38,097 bases of DNA, from assembly GCA_016787345.1 (NCBI GenBank), contig JAEUUU010000014.1, forward strand, positions 1 through 38,097, given 5' to 3'. The translations under genes were made by a program, and so were the position numbers. The notes below the pieces were generated by a model. It saw only the letters and a program-made list of their open reading frames with translations. It was not told where the DNA came from and searched no databases. Position 1 is the first letter of the stretch; each line of letters opens with the position of its first letter. Below, piece by piece: positions 9,028 to 18,607 of the stretch. This DNA is from Saprospiraceae bacterium (GTDB lineage: Bacteria; Bacteroidota; Bacteroidia; Chitinophagales; Saprospiraceae).

Positions 9028-10700
9028 AACAATCCCACAATCTTGCCCTCCTCGTCGATATCGATTTTTTCGGCGGATGGTACTTTGGGCAGGCCCGGCA
9101 TGGTCATAATGTCGCCACAGACCATGACAATAAATTCGGCGCCGGCCGACAGCCGTACTTCGCGGATATTGACGACATGGTTGGATGGCGCGCCCCGCAG
9201 TTTGGGATCGGTTGAGAAGGAATATTGCGTTTTGGCGACGCAAACCGGATAGTGACCGTAGCCTTCTTCCTGTAATTTTTTGATGCGATTGCGGACGTCT
9301 GTATCGGCTGTGATATCGGAGGCGCCATAAATTTTCGTAGCGATCGCTTTCATTTTGTCCCACAGCGTTTGGTCGTCGTTGTAGACAAACGTGGGCGCGG
9401 GCGTCTCCTGTTCCGTGATATTCACAACGGCGCGCGCCAGGTCTTCGGCGCCCTTTCCACCTTCAGCCCAATGGCGCGATACGACCAGCGGAACGCCGTA
9501 GGGTGCGAGTTTGTCGCGCAGCAGGGCGATTTCCGCATCCGTATCGAAGGTAAAATGGTTGACTGCCACAACGCAGGGCAGGCCATAATGCTGCCGGATG
9601 TTGTTGACGTGGCGTTCGAGGTTGGCAAAACCTTTTTCCAGGGCAGGGAGGTTTTCCTGGTTCAATTCTTTCAAATCCACGCCGCCGTGGTACTTCAGAG
9701 CGCGCAGTGTGGCCACAATGACCACTGCGCTGGGTCGGAGACCCGATTTACGGCATTTGATATCGATGAATTTTTCTGCGCCCAAATCCGCGCCGAAGCC
9801 CGCTTCCGTAACCACGTAGTCGGCCAGTTTCAGGGCATTTTTAGTGGCAATAACGGTGTTGCAACCGTGGGCGATATTGGCGAAAGGGCCGCCGTGGATG
9901 AAGGCCGGCGTATGCTCAAGCGTCTGAACCAGGTTGGGTTTCAGGGCGTCTTTGAGCAAAACCGCCATGGCGCCGTGGGCTTTGAGGTCGCGGGCATGAA
10001 CGGGTTTCCGGTCGGTCGTATAGCCGATCACGATGTTGCCCAAACGTTCTTTCAGGTCGGTCAGTGAAGTGGAGAGGCAAAAAATAGCCATTACTTCCGA
10101 GGCGACCACGATGTCGAAACCGTTTTCGCGGGGGTAGCCATTGCTGATGCCGCCCAGGCCCACCACGATGTCGCGCAGGGCGCGGTCGTTCATATCCACT
10201 ACGCGTTTCCAGGTCACACGCCGGACGTCGATGCCCAGTTCATTGCCCTGATGAATATGGTTGTCGATCAGGGCCGCCAGCAGGTTGTTGGCGAGCGCGA
10301 TGGCGTTGAAGTCGCCGGTGAAATGCAGGTTGATATCTTCCATCGGCACTACTTGCGCGTAGCCTCCGCCGGCCGCGCCGCCTTTCATGCCGAAAACTGG
10401 GCCCAGACTGGGTTCCCGCAGACAGATCATGGCTTTTTTTCCGATGCGGCTGAGCCCGTCGCCCAGGCCTACGGAAGTGGTCGTTTTGCCTTCGCCGGCC
10501 GGGGTAGGACTGATAGCCGTAACCAAAATGAGTTTACTGCCGGCGCGTTCGGGCAGTTTGGACAGGTATTCGAGCGCGACTTTGGCTTTGTAATGCCCAA
10601 AGGGCTCCAGTACTTCATCGGGAATGCCGAGTTGTTCGGCAGCCAGGGGAATGATTTTCCGAAGTTCGGCTTGTTGTGCGATTTCGATGTCGGTTAGCAT
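9024..10700 (-). CDS. fhs: Formate--tetrahydrofolate ligase
   Basis: This encodes 558 residues, the usual length for Fhs. It joins formate to tetrahydrofolate using ATP, giving 10-formyl-THF for purine synthesis and one-carbon metabolism, in the cytoplasm. Recognisable segments are the P-loop [18 protein letters not shown] (about residues 66-83), [76 protein letters not shown], and the C-terminal [34 protein letters not shown]. It lies 30 bases after argS and has no promoter box of its own, so both are probably one transcript. The stop codon lies in the right arm of the 8882-9027 element. Confidence 0.96.
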   Translation of the reverse strand: MLTDIEIAQQAELRKIIPLAAEQLGIPDEVLEPFGHYKAKVALEYLSKLPERAGSKLILVTAISPTPAGEGKTTTSVGLGDGLSRIGKKAMICLREPSLGPVFGMKGGAAGGGYAQVVPMEDINLHFTGDFNAIALANNLLAALIDNHIHQGNELGIDVRRVTWKRVVDMNDRALRDIVVGLGGISNGYPRENGFDIVVASEVMAIFCLSTSLTDLKERLGNIVIGYTTDRKPVHARDLKAHGAMAVLLKDALKPNLVQTLEHTPAFIHGGPFANIAHGCNTVIATKNALKLADYVVTEAGFGADLGAEKFIDIKCRKSGLRPSAVVIVATLRALKYHGGVDLKELNQENLPALEKGFANLERHVNNIRQHYGLPCVVAVNHFTFDTDAEIALLRDKLAPYGVPLVVSRHWAEGGKGAEDLARAVVNITEQETPAPTFVYNDDQTLWDKMKAIATKIYGASDITADTDVRNRIKKLQEEGYGHYPVCVAKTQYSFSTDPKLRGAPSNHVVNIREVRLSAGAEFIVMVCGDIMTMPGLPKVPSAEKIDIDEEGKIVGLF

Positions 10701-10730
10701 TGGTAAGAGCGTTTGGTATGTACTTGCATT

Positions 10731-12581
10731 CTACATTCTATTCGGCATTTCGATGCCCAGCAGCCCCATTGCCGTTTTCAAAACCTGTCCGGTCATGCGA
10801 CTCAGTTGCAGACGGAAAGCACGGGTTTGCGGGGTATCGGCATTGAAGATGGACAGGTCGTGCCAGAAGCGGTGATAACTTTTGGCGAGGCTGTAACAAA
10901 AGTTGGCAATATGGGAAGGGTCGTAATCGGCAGCAGCCTGCGCAACCACTGCCGGGTATTCGTGCAGGATTTTCAACAATTCTTTTTCCTGCGGCTGATA
11001 GTCGGCATATTCTACCCAACTACTCAGGTCAATTTGTTCTTTTTCAATACGTTGCATCAAACCGTTGATACGCACGTAAGAATACTGGATATACGGCCCC
11101 GTTTGCCCCTGCAGGTCCACAGATTCTTCCGGATTGAAGGTCATTTTTTTCTTGGGATTGACCTTGATCATAAAAAACTTCAGGGCGCCAAGACCAATTT
11201 GCGCGTACAATTTGTCTTGTTCTTCGGCCGGGAAGTTGCTGACGTCTCCTCTTTCCGACGCTTGCTGACGCGAGAGTGTAATCACCTCGTCGATCAGTTC
11301 ATCGGCATCCACGACCGTGCCTTCGCTGGTTTTCATACGGCCGGCCGGCAGTTCGACAAGGCCGTAGGAAAGGTGAAACAAACCGTCGGCGTAGGGCTCG
11401 CCCAGACGTTTGAGCACTTCAAAAAGCACCGTGAAGTGGTAGTTTTGTTCGTCGGCAACCACATAAACCACGCGGTCGCAGCCAAATTCCTGGTACCGCA
11501 TCCGCGCGGTCCCAAGATCCTGGGTTATGTAAACGGAGGTGCCGTCGGAGCGGAGCACCAGTTTGTGATCCTGGCCGATATCGGTCAGATCGACCCAGAC
11601 AGATCCGTCGTCTTTGCGGTAAAAAACGCCTTTGGCAAGCCCTTCATCGACAATTTCCTTGCCCAGCAGGTAAGTATTGCTTTCGAAGTACAACTTGTCG
11701 AACGAAACGCCCAGCGCATCGTAGGTTTGGTCGAATCCGGCGTATACCCAGCTGTTCATCTGCTGCCAAAGCGCCACCGTTTCGGGGTCGCCGGCTTCCC
11801 ATTTTCTCAGCATGTCGCGCACCTCGGCGCCCAGCCGGGAGTAAGTATTAAACCATTGATTTTTAAAGTCTTTAAAAAACTCCTTGTCTGTCTGGTTCGG
11901 CTTTTTGCGACTTTCCAGAATAGCCTGGGCATCGGCAGTTTGTTGCCAGGCAGCATACTCTTCTTTGCTTTTTTGTTCAAAAAGCACGTAAAAATCGCCC
12001 ACCAGGTGATCGCCTTTCACACCGGAGTTGTCGGGCGTTTTGCCTTCGCCGAAATGCAGCCAGGAGTACATGCTTTTGCAAATAGCGACGCCGCGATCGT
12101 TGATCACCTGCACACGTACCACATCGTGCCCGGCGGCTTCCAGAATACGGCTGCACGACCAGCCCAGCAGGATATTGCGCACGTGACCCAGGTGCAGGGG
12201 TTTATTGGTGTTGGGGGATGAATATTCCACCATCACTTTATGGCCGGAACGCGGCTGGCGGCCGAAATCGGGGTTGGCCAGGGCGTCATCCAAAAACTTT
12301 TGCCAGTAAGCCGCGCCAAGTTCGAGGTTGAGAAAACCTTTGATGACGTTGAAGTCGCTGACTTCGGCTACTTCACGGGTCAGAAATTCACCCAGTTCCG
12401 TCCCGGTGAGTTCGGGCGATTTTTTGGATAATTTGACAAAGGGGAATACCACCACGGTATAATCGCCGGTAAAATCGCCCGGCGTGGGGCTCACGGAGAT
12501 TTTCGCCGTGTCGGCTTTTTCGCCGTAAAGTTGTTCAACTGCCTGACTTACAGCATTCTGGAGCAAGGATACGATATTCAT
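10731..12581 (-). CDS. argS: Arginyl-tRNA synthetase
   Basis: This encodes 616 residues of a class Ia synthetase. The N-terminal Add1-like domain (MNIVSLLQNAVSQAVEQLY) comes first, then the catalytic Rossmann fold with VEYSSPNTNKPLHLGHVRN, where H130-L-G-H133 is the HIGH motif. The KMSKS-equivalent loop reads GRMKTSEGTVVDADEL, a variant common in ArgRS. The C-terminal DALR anticodon-binding domain ends in FRLQLSRMTGQVLKTAMGLLGIEMPNRM. It charges tRNA-Arg with arginine using ATP, in the cytoplasm. A -7 box at 12653-12660 provides a plausible promoter and fhs follows 30 bases downstream. Confidence 0.96.
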   Translation of the reverse strand: MNIVSLLQNAVSQAVEQLYGEKADTAKISVSPTPGDFTGDYTVVVFPFVKLSKKSPELTGTELGEFLTREVAEVSDFNVIKGFLNLELGAAYWQKFLDDALANPDFGRQPRSGHKVMVEYSSPNTNKPLHLGHVRNILLGWSCSRILEAAGHDVVRVQVINDRGVAICKSMYSWLHFGEGKTPDNSGVKGDHLVGDFYVLFEQKSKEEYAAWQQTADAQAILESRKKPNQTDKEFFKDFKNQWFNTYSRLGAEVRDMLRKWEAGDPETVALWQQMNSWVYAGFDQTYDALGVSFDKLYFESNTYLLGKEIVDEGLAKGVFYRKDDGSVWVDLTDIGQDHKLVLRSDGTSVYITQDLGTARMRYQEFGCDRVVYVVADEQNYHFTVLFEVLKRLGEPYADGLFHLSYGLVELPAGRMKTSEGTVVDADELIDEVITLSRQQASERGDVSNFPAEEQDKLYAQIGLGALKFFMIKVNPKKKMTFNPEESVDLQGQTGPYIQYSYVRINGLMQRIEKEQIDLSSWVEYADYQPQEKELLKILHEYPAVVAQAAADYDPSHIANFCYSLAKSYHRFWHDLSIFNADTPQTRAFRLQLSRMTGQVLKTAMGLLGIEMPNRM

Positions 12582-12652
12582 ATTCGGTCGACAGACTGGT
12601 TTGAATTGTTGATTAGCAACCCAACCGGTCTTGATTTAGTTCGAAAGCGGCG

Positions 12653-12660
12653 CAAAAGTA
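12653..12660 (-). promoter_or_regulatory. -7 box (TACTTTTG) for argS-fhs
   Basis: This is an exact TAnnTTTG match on minus, followed by C. It predicts transcription start near 12646 and a leader of about 65 bases before the argS ATG at 12581. No matching TTTG is seen 19-21 bases upstream because that space is filled by the hairpin at 12660-12692. Confidence 0.5.
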
Positions 12661-12692
12661 CAACCCGCGCCGGGAGGCCGGACACGGGTTGT
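12660..12692 (-). terminator. Probable terminator hairpin of the SprB-repeat gene
   Basis: ACAACCCG (12660-12667) pairs with CGGGTTGT (12685-12692), with an inner CCGG/CCGG stem. On minus it lies 37 bases after the stop at 12729 and is followed by the short tract ACTTTTG. That tract is also the argS -7 box. Confidence 0.55.
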
Positions 12693-12728
12693 GGATGCAA
12701 TGTTGAAAAAAATCTTCTGACAGGCGAA

Positions 12729-15700
12729 TTACCGGAGCAAATTCGTGCTGCCTTTCAATGTTTCGCGGGTTTTGTCGAAGTATTCCACCTCCAGGGTCCA
12801 GACGTATACACCGGGATCGACCGGGTTGCCCCGGAAGTTGCCGTCCCAGCCGGTTGTGTAGTCATTTACCTGAAAATCAGTGGCTTCGTACACCAGTTCG
12901 CCCCAGCGGTCGTACACCCGGAAGCTCAGTACCCGGGCCGATTTCTGGCCGTGAACGAACAGGATGTCGTTTTCAAAGTCGCCGTTGGGGGTAAAACCGG
13001 TCGGGACAAAAATTCTTCTGGGTTTCTCGACAATTACCGTAATCCGGTCTTCCGCCTCGCAACCGAGTGAATCCACCACTTGCAGGGTGAAACTCTTGGA
13101 ATACAGCAAGGTATCGACAAAAGGATCGGGGCAGTCGAGGCAACTGAGCCAGGCGCTGTCGATCGGGTTCCAGGCATAGACCACAGGTTCCAGGGCATTG
13201 GCCACCTGCGCAAAAAGTTGGGTGGCTTCGCCGAGGTTGATGGTGATGTCGGGACCGAGATCGAGGTCGACCGGATCGAGTTGTTCGATTTCAACGGCGG
13301 GCAATTCGGCCGTACAACCGTTGGCATCGAGTACATGCGGTACGTAAATGCCGGCTTTCAGGGCAATTTGCACGGAAGAGCCGTTCCAGGGTTTGTTGTC
13401 GAGCGCGTAGCGGTATGGCGGAGTGCCGCCGGCGGCATCGATGAAGATGCGGCCGTTTTGTTCTCCAAAACACACCACGTCGCGTTTAGTCGTAATGCCG
13501 CCGAGCAAGCTGTCGGGTTGTTTTACCTCCACGGAATCAAGGAGTTGGCAACCGTTTTTATCCGTCAGCAGCAATTGAACAAAGCCGGCAGGAAGGTTGG
13601 AAGCCGCGGCGGTTTGCTGGCCATTTTCCCATTGATAGGTATAGGGTGTGACGCCGCCGGTGACAGATGAACTGACCGAACCGGTGCTTTCGCCAAAACA
13701 TTTGACTGCTTCAGGCTGGAAGCTTACATCGAGCACGGGAGGTTGTGTAATCGTCACCTGGGCGCCGGCGGTACAGCCATTAAGGTCGGTAATAGTGACG
13801 CGGTAGGTGCCGGCCGGCAGGTTTTCGGCGCGTTGGGTGTTTTGTGTCGGGCTGCTGTTCCAGAAGTAGGTATAGGGCCCGATGCCACCCAGGATTTGCG
13901 CCACGGCCCAGCCGTTGCGGTCGCCGTTACAACGCACGCTGGACGAAGAGTCGATCTGCGCAGAAAGTGCGGGCGGGTTACCCACCTCGATGGTGCTGCT
14001 GGCGGTACAACCGATCGGATCGACGGCAGTGACAGTATAAGTTTGTTCAGCGTTCAGATTGCTGGCAACCGGCCCGTTTTGCGCCGGACTGGTGTTCCAG
14101 GTAAAGACAAATTCATTCAGGTTGGCCGCATCAGCGCCGTAGTAAATGGCGGTGACTTCGCCCGAGCCATCCTGGCCATCGTGGCAAAGCGGGTCGTTGG
14201 CGTCTGCCCAAATATTCAGTTCCTGCTTTTGGAAGATAAAAGTGGAATCCGTTTTGGAGCAGTTGTTGGCGTCCGTGACGGTCACGCTGTACTGGTTGGA
14301 AGCCAGATTGAGGGCTGTCGGGCCGTTGTGACCGTTGCTCCATGCATATTGATAAGGCAGCGAGCCCCCCTGAGCCAAAACGGTTGCGACGCCATTGGTG
14401 GCCCCGAAGCAGATGGTATCCGAGATGGCAGGCAATGCGATGGTAATACCTTCGGTCGGTTGTGTGAGTTCGGTGGTCTGAACGGTAGTGCAGTTGTTGG
14501 CATCGGTCACGGTGACGCTGTACTGGCCGGCCAGCAAATTATTCAACGAAGTTTCAACGGAGGTAAATGAATTGGGTCCGGCCCATGCAACGGAATACGA
14601 TCCGCTACCGCCATTGATACTGACCGACAAAGCGCCGTCGTTGCCTTCAAAACAACGCACATTTTGCTGCGACAAAATTGCAGTCAGCGCCGGCGGTTCG
14701 TTGATGGTTTGTGCGATTGTAGCCGTGCAGTTGTTGGCATCAGTCAGGGTGAGGATGTAAATCCCGGCTGTTTTACCGGTGATATCTTCCGTTGTCTCGC
14801 CCGAATCCCAGTCGAAACTCAATGGCGGCGTACCGCCCTGGATGGTCACGTCGACCGATCCGGTCGGGCTGTTGAAACAGTCGGCGTCGGTGGCTGCTGC
14901 ACTCAGGGCAATTGCCTCCGGCTGCCCGACAGTCGCCGTGGCCGTGACAGTACAGTTTTGCGCATCCGTAACGGTGACGGTGTAGGTCCCTGCCACCAGG
15001 TTTTGGGCAGTAGCGCCGGTTTGCGCGTTGCTCCAGAGATATGTGTAGCCTGAAGTGCCGCCTGCCGGTACGGCAGCAACCGTGCCGGAAGCCGCGCCAT
15101 AGCAATCGGCATCGGCAGGCGTGACGCTGAGCGTAAGCACGTCGGGGGCATCGATGGTCACCACATCGGTGGCGGTGCACAAATTGGCATCCGTTACGGT
15201 AACGGTATAGACTTGGGCAGTGAGGCTGTTGATCGACTGCGTTTGCTGGCCGCTGCTCCACTGGTACGAATAAGCGCCGAAACCGCCGCCGGGGGTTACC
15301 GTTGCCGAACCATTGGAGCCACCGCCACAGGTCACATCGGTCGAAGTGGCATCGGCGGTCAACAGATTGGGTTCGGTGACGAAAATGACGGTCGTTTTTT
15401 TGCAGTTGTTATTGTCAGTTACCGTCACGGTGAATGAACCGGCTGGCAAATTGGGCGCCGAGGGGCCGTTCTGGCCACTGCTCCAGACGAAACTGTAAGG
15501 CTGCGCCCCACCGACAGCCGAGGCCGTGCCCGAGCCTGTAGAGTCACCAAAACACTTGACATTCACGGCATTGGCACTCAGTTGAATATCGGTCGGCTGC
15601 GTGACCGTGGCGCTGGCCGTGGCCGTGCAGTTGTTGGCATCCGTTACCGTCACAATATACGATCCGGCAATGAGGTTCTGCGCGTTGGGCGTGGCTTGCA

Positions 15701-18185
15701 TATTGCTCCACAGGTAGTTGTAACCGCTCGTGCCGCCATTCACGGTCGTTGTAATGGAGCCGTTGTCGCCACCGAAACAGGATACTTGTTGTGCCACGGT
15801 TGGCGTCACTGTCATTTGAGGGGGAGTAGGCACCGTGAACGGTATTTGCGCTTCGCATCCGCCACCGTCTTTTACCGCGGCAATGTAGTTGCCAGCGGCA
15901 AGGCCCTGAAAATCACCGGTACTGTTCGTCTGGCTGGCAACGGTGTAAGAATAAGGCGGGTTTACGCCATCGGGTGTCAGGATAACCGCGCCGTTAGTAC
16001 CGCCAAAACAACTCACACCGGTGACGGCCGCATTTACAACAGGTACTTCGCAGTTGGTGCAGGAGCCCGTGCCGATATTAGCCGGGCAGAGGAAGGTACC
16101 GATGGCGCGCACTTCGATGTTAACCGTGGTATTGGGTACCAGACCCGTCACATCGTGCGAGGTAGCGCCGCTGGCGGGCACCCAACCTGTGCCATTGATG
16201 TTCACCTCGTAACCATTAGCGCCGGCCACCGGATTCCAGGAGAAAGAAATACTGTTGCTGGTCACGCCGCTGCATGCAACCAGCGGCGCTTCCAGCGCCA
16301 GTTGCACGTCGATCGTGACCGAATCTTCCACCATGCAACCATATGAGTCGGTTGCATAAAGGTGATACGTAGTGGTTTGGGTGGGCGTGGCGTTGGTTAA
16401 AGGACAAGTGGGGCAATCCAGTCCAGCGATAGGCGCCCATTGATAATTGACTTTGTAAGAAGGCTCGAACGTAATCGTCCAGTCGCGCAACCAACCCACA
16501 AAGCCGTTGGCATCGTCGACTACCTGGAGGCGCCAGGTGCCGTTGGAGGGATAATCGCCGTCCCAAAGGTCGGTCCATGGCCCCTCCGGCAACCAGTCGC
16601 CGGTAAATGGCGCAGCCGCGGCCGGTGCAAAGGGGCCGGGCGAGCTAATAACGGTCGTCGCCGTAGGTGTAAAACACGTGTTCGTGTAATTATCTCCGTT
16701 CGCGCCGTTGTCGGTAGTCAGTTCGAGAAACTGCCCGCCGGGCGTGATGAGGTACAAATCGAGGTCGTCGACCCAAACGTGTGTCAGATTGACGCACACC
16801 GACTTGATGACACCCTCGCCGAGCAGAACGGGCTGCACGCCAAACACGTTAATATCGGAGAAAAATGCCTGATTGGCAGGGAAAATCTGGATGTCGGTCG
16901 TATTGGTAAATGTGGGCGGATCGGGCAGTTGGATCGCCAACGTACCGTCCAGTTCGAGCGGAGCGCCGCCGGTGCAGATGCTGGTATCGCTGCGCAGTGT
17001 CGGCGAAACAAGACCGTTTTCGCGCAGGTAAATGTAGATCGTATCTCGGTTGCAGGGGTCGCGCTGCACGTCGATGGCGATGAATTCGGGGCCCTCTGCC
17101 GTGTTGTCTTCAAACGCGATGATCGGAATATTCACCTGGCTTTGACCCGCGAGAATGCTCAGATTGGTCGGTACGGCCTGATAGTCCACACCATTGGTTG
17201 CGCTGCCCCAGATATTGTAATCGATGGGAAAATCCGTCAAGACCTCGGTGGGCAAGGCAAAAGTGATTACCCCTTGGGAGCAGCCTTCGGTAATGGTTCC
17301 GTCCTGGCTCACCGTGGCGACTTCGACTTTCAGCGAACCGGTACCAAAACTTTTGGCTTCGAGGAATACGCCGGAGTCGAACACCTCGTCGGCCGCATCG
17401 GCGATGGCCAGTTTGATGGTGTATTCCTGGCAGGGTACGACGATGGCCTCGGCGATAAAAATATCGGTGAAGCCGTCGTAACTCGGTTGCAGGTTGGTGC
17501 CGTTGTTGTTGTTGTAAAATTGTTCGTTGAAGGGTCCGCAACCATAAATCGGGTTGGCCGGGTGGATGTTGTTGATCGTCACCGGCAAGGTCGTATTGGG
17601 CACCCTGGCGATATTATAGGCTACATAAGGGTTGCCCGGATCGTCCGGATTAGGTCCGGTGATAAAGAAGCCGAACACGTCGTTGAAGGGACTGCAGGCG
17701 TATTCCGGGTATTCCTCCGATCCGAACACGTATCGGAAACGCAGGGTGTCGGCCGTCGGGATAAACGTAATTTCATACACGGCAACGTCCTGAATACCGG
17801 CCGTTGTCTGGTCGGCCAGGTCGGGATCGGAAATATTGCCGCCGTTGTTGCTGGAGGCAAAATCGCCCCCAACTTCGTCGCAACCGATGTTGGCGCCCTG
17901 GGTGGCCGCCCGGCCGGAGGTCATGACAATGCCCCGTTCGATACCGATACTCTGGGTGCCGCCTGTAAAATAGCCGACAGCCAGCGGATCGCCGTTGTAA
18001 ATAATAGCGGTAACCTCTACCCCATCGCCCAAAAAGATATTGGAAATCAGGTTTTCAGGGGTGAACGGAGGAGTGTTGCCGCCCGTCACCTGTAAAAACT
18101 GAGCCTGGGTGACAGGAAGGGCGATGAACAGGAAGAAGGCAAAAAACAGCAGTTTTTGCAGCGAATTGGGTAATGAGCAATTCAT
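12729..18185 (-). CDS. Giant SprB-repeat surface protein with choice-of-anchor L, P-domain, FnIII and gliding-motility C-terminal domain
   Basis: This encodes 1818 residues. A signal peptide covers about 1-28 (LLFFAFFLFIALPVTQA). Residues about 30-290 are a choice-of-anchor L domain (VTGGNTPPFTPENLISNIFLG, RYVFGSEEYPEYACSPFNDVFGFFITGP). A Calx-beta-like stretch follows (about 305-390), then a proprotein-convertase P domain (about 450-590, VWVDDLDLYLITPGGQ, GTWRLQVVDDANG), a short 'CP.CPLTNATPTQTTTYHL' PKD-like strand, and one fibronectin III domain (about 630-710). Twelve SprB repeats (about 722-1600, period near 77 residues) each carry C-[FYNH]-[GEN]-x3-G and end [YF]-x-[WY]. The C-terminus (from about 1725, FVPTGFTPNGDFENDILFV) is the gliding-motility-associated/CHU_C domain used for type IX secretion and cell-surface attachment. 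It is probably an adhesin exported by T9SS. No promoter box was seen upstream. Confidence 0.92.
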   Translation of the reverse strand: MNCSLPNSLQKLLFFAFFLFIALPVTQAQFLQVTGGNTPPFTPENLISNIFLGDGVEVTAIIYNGDPLAVGYFTGGTQSIGIERGIVMTSGRAATQGANIGCDEVGGDFASSNNGGNISDPDLADQTTAGIQDVAVYEITFIPTADTLRFRYVFGSEEYPEYACSPFNDVFGFFITGPNPDDPGNPYVAYNIARVPNTTLPVTINNIHPANPIYGCGPFNEQFYNNNNGTNLQPSYDGFTDIFIAEAIVVPCQEYTIKLAIADAADEVFDSGVFLEAKSFGTGSLKVEVATVSQDGTITEGCSQGVITFALPTEVLTDFPIDYNIWGSATNGVDYQAVPTNLSILAGQSQVNIPIIAFEDNTAEGPEFIAIDVQRDPCNRDTIYIYLRENGLVSPTLRSDTSICTGGAPLELDGTLAIQLPDPPTFTNTTDIQIFPANQAFFSDINVFGVQPVLLGEGVIKSVCVNLTHVWVDDLDLYLITPGGQFLELTTDNGANGDNYTNTCFTPTATTVISSPGPFAPAAAAPFTGDWLPEGPWTDLWDGDYPSNGTWRLQVVDDANGFVGWLRDWTITFEPSYKVNYQWAPIAGLDCPTCPLTNATPTQTTTYHLYATDSYGCMVEDSVTIDVQLALEAPLVACSGVTSNSISFSWNPVAGANGYEVNINGTGWVPASGATSHDVTGLVPNTTVNIEVRAIGTFLCPANIGTGSCTNCEVPVVNAAVTGVSCFGGTNGAVILTPDGVNPPYSYTVASQTNSTGDFQGLAAGNYIAAVKDGGGCEAQIPFTVPTPPQMTVTPTVAQQVSCFGGDNGSITTTVNGGTSGYNYLWSNMQATPNAQNLIAGSYIVTVTDANNCTATASATVTQPTDIQLSANAVNVKCFGDSTGSGTASAVGGAQPYSFVWSSGQNGPSAPNLPAGSFTVTVTDNNNCKKTTVIFVTEPNLLTADATSTDVTCGGGSNGSATVTPGGGFGAYSYQWSSGQQTQSINSLTAQVYTVTVTDANLCTATDVVTIDAPDVLTLSVTPADADCYGAASGTVAAVPAGGTSGYTYLWSNAQTGATAQNLVAGTYTVTVTDAQNCTVTATATVGQPEAIALSAAATDADCFNSPTGSVDVTIQGGTPPLSFDWDSGETTEDITGKTAGIYILTLTDANNCTATIAQTINEPPALTAILSQQNVRCFEGNDGALSVSINGGSGSYSVAWAGPNSFTSVETSLNNLLAGQYSVTVTDANNCTTVQTTELTQPTEGITIALPAISDTICFGATNGVATVLAQGGSLPYQYAWSNGHNGPTALNLASNQYSVTVTDANNCSKTDSTFIFQKQELNIWADANDPLCHDGQDGSGEVTAIYYGADAANLNEFVFTWNTSPAQNGPVASNLNAEQTYTVTAVDPIGCTASSTIEVGNPPALSAQIDSSSSVRCNGDRNGWAVAQILGGIGPYTYFWNSSPTQNTQRAENLPAGTYRVTITDLNGCTAGAQVTITQPPVLDVSFQPEAVKCFGESTGSVSSSVTGGVTPYTYQWENGQQTAAASNLPAGFVQLLLTDKNGCQLLDSVEVKQPDSLLGGITTKRDVVCFGEQNGRIFIDAAGGTPPYRYALDNKPWNGSSVQIALKAGIYVPHVLDANGCTAELPAVEIEQLDPVDLDLGPDITINLGEATQLFAQVANALEPVVYAWNPIDSAWLSCLDCPDPFVDTLLYSKSFTLQVVDSLGCEAEDRITVIVEKPRRIFVPTGFTPNGDFENDILFVHGQKSARVLSFRVYDRWGELVYEATDFQVNDYTTGWDGNFRGNPVDPGVYVWTLEVEYFDKTRETLKGSTNLLR

Positions 18186-18607
18186 CCGGGTAGTATGTTA
18201 AGTGTGTTGAGTCCAGGCTAAAAAATGCCGGTGTGTTTTCATGATAAAAGCACGGGATGGCTTTGCTCCGGGAGGAGAGATTAAAAAAATAGGCTTAATC
18301 CTAAAGACACCGAATGTTCTTTTTCGGACGCCGAAAAGTAGTAGTTTTTGTGTAAATCCGTTCTGCGGGTAGCGGATCAAAATTGCGGTAAAGAGTCAAT
18401 CAAAGCCGCAAACGATGCTCACTGTGTCGTCCTTGGACAAAAAACACCGCAAATAATCGCGTCGCCGTCCTGAAAAATTAGCCATTAATCTAAATTTCAG
18501 ATACCTCCGTGCGTATCTGCATTCCTTTGTCACTACAAACATTGCAAATCATTCCGATCATTTTTCGGCCCCTGGCCCCAACCGCTTTTCGTACTTAACC
18601 TAGGGTT
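18186..18607. other. 422-bp divergent intergenic region, no gene recognised
   Basis: This lies between the divergent starts of the SprB-repeat gene and sppA, so it must hold at least two promoters, yet no exact TAnnTTTG box was found on either strand near the starts (closest: TAGTTTTTG at 18342-18350, one base too long). A 60-codon minus frame (18198-18380) lacks any recognisable family. No tRNA-like or strong hairpin structure was seen. Confidence 0.6.

Noticed and set aside
13450-16020. Repeats spaced about 230 bases that might suggest a CRISPR or other DNA array
   Set aside because: They are the coding repeats of SprB domains, in frame and diverged at the DNA level, with no CRISPR-length units or cas genes.
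16440-18095. Long plus-strand frames (16440-18095, 13743-14570, 15582-16346) opposite the SprB-repeat gene
   Set aside because: They have no recognisable domains and the minus-strand protein explains the sequence fully.
18198-18380. 60-codon minus frame in the 422-bp divergent spacer
   Set aside because: No family resemblance and no ribosome-binding or promoter evidence; it may be noise.
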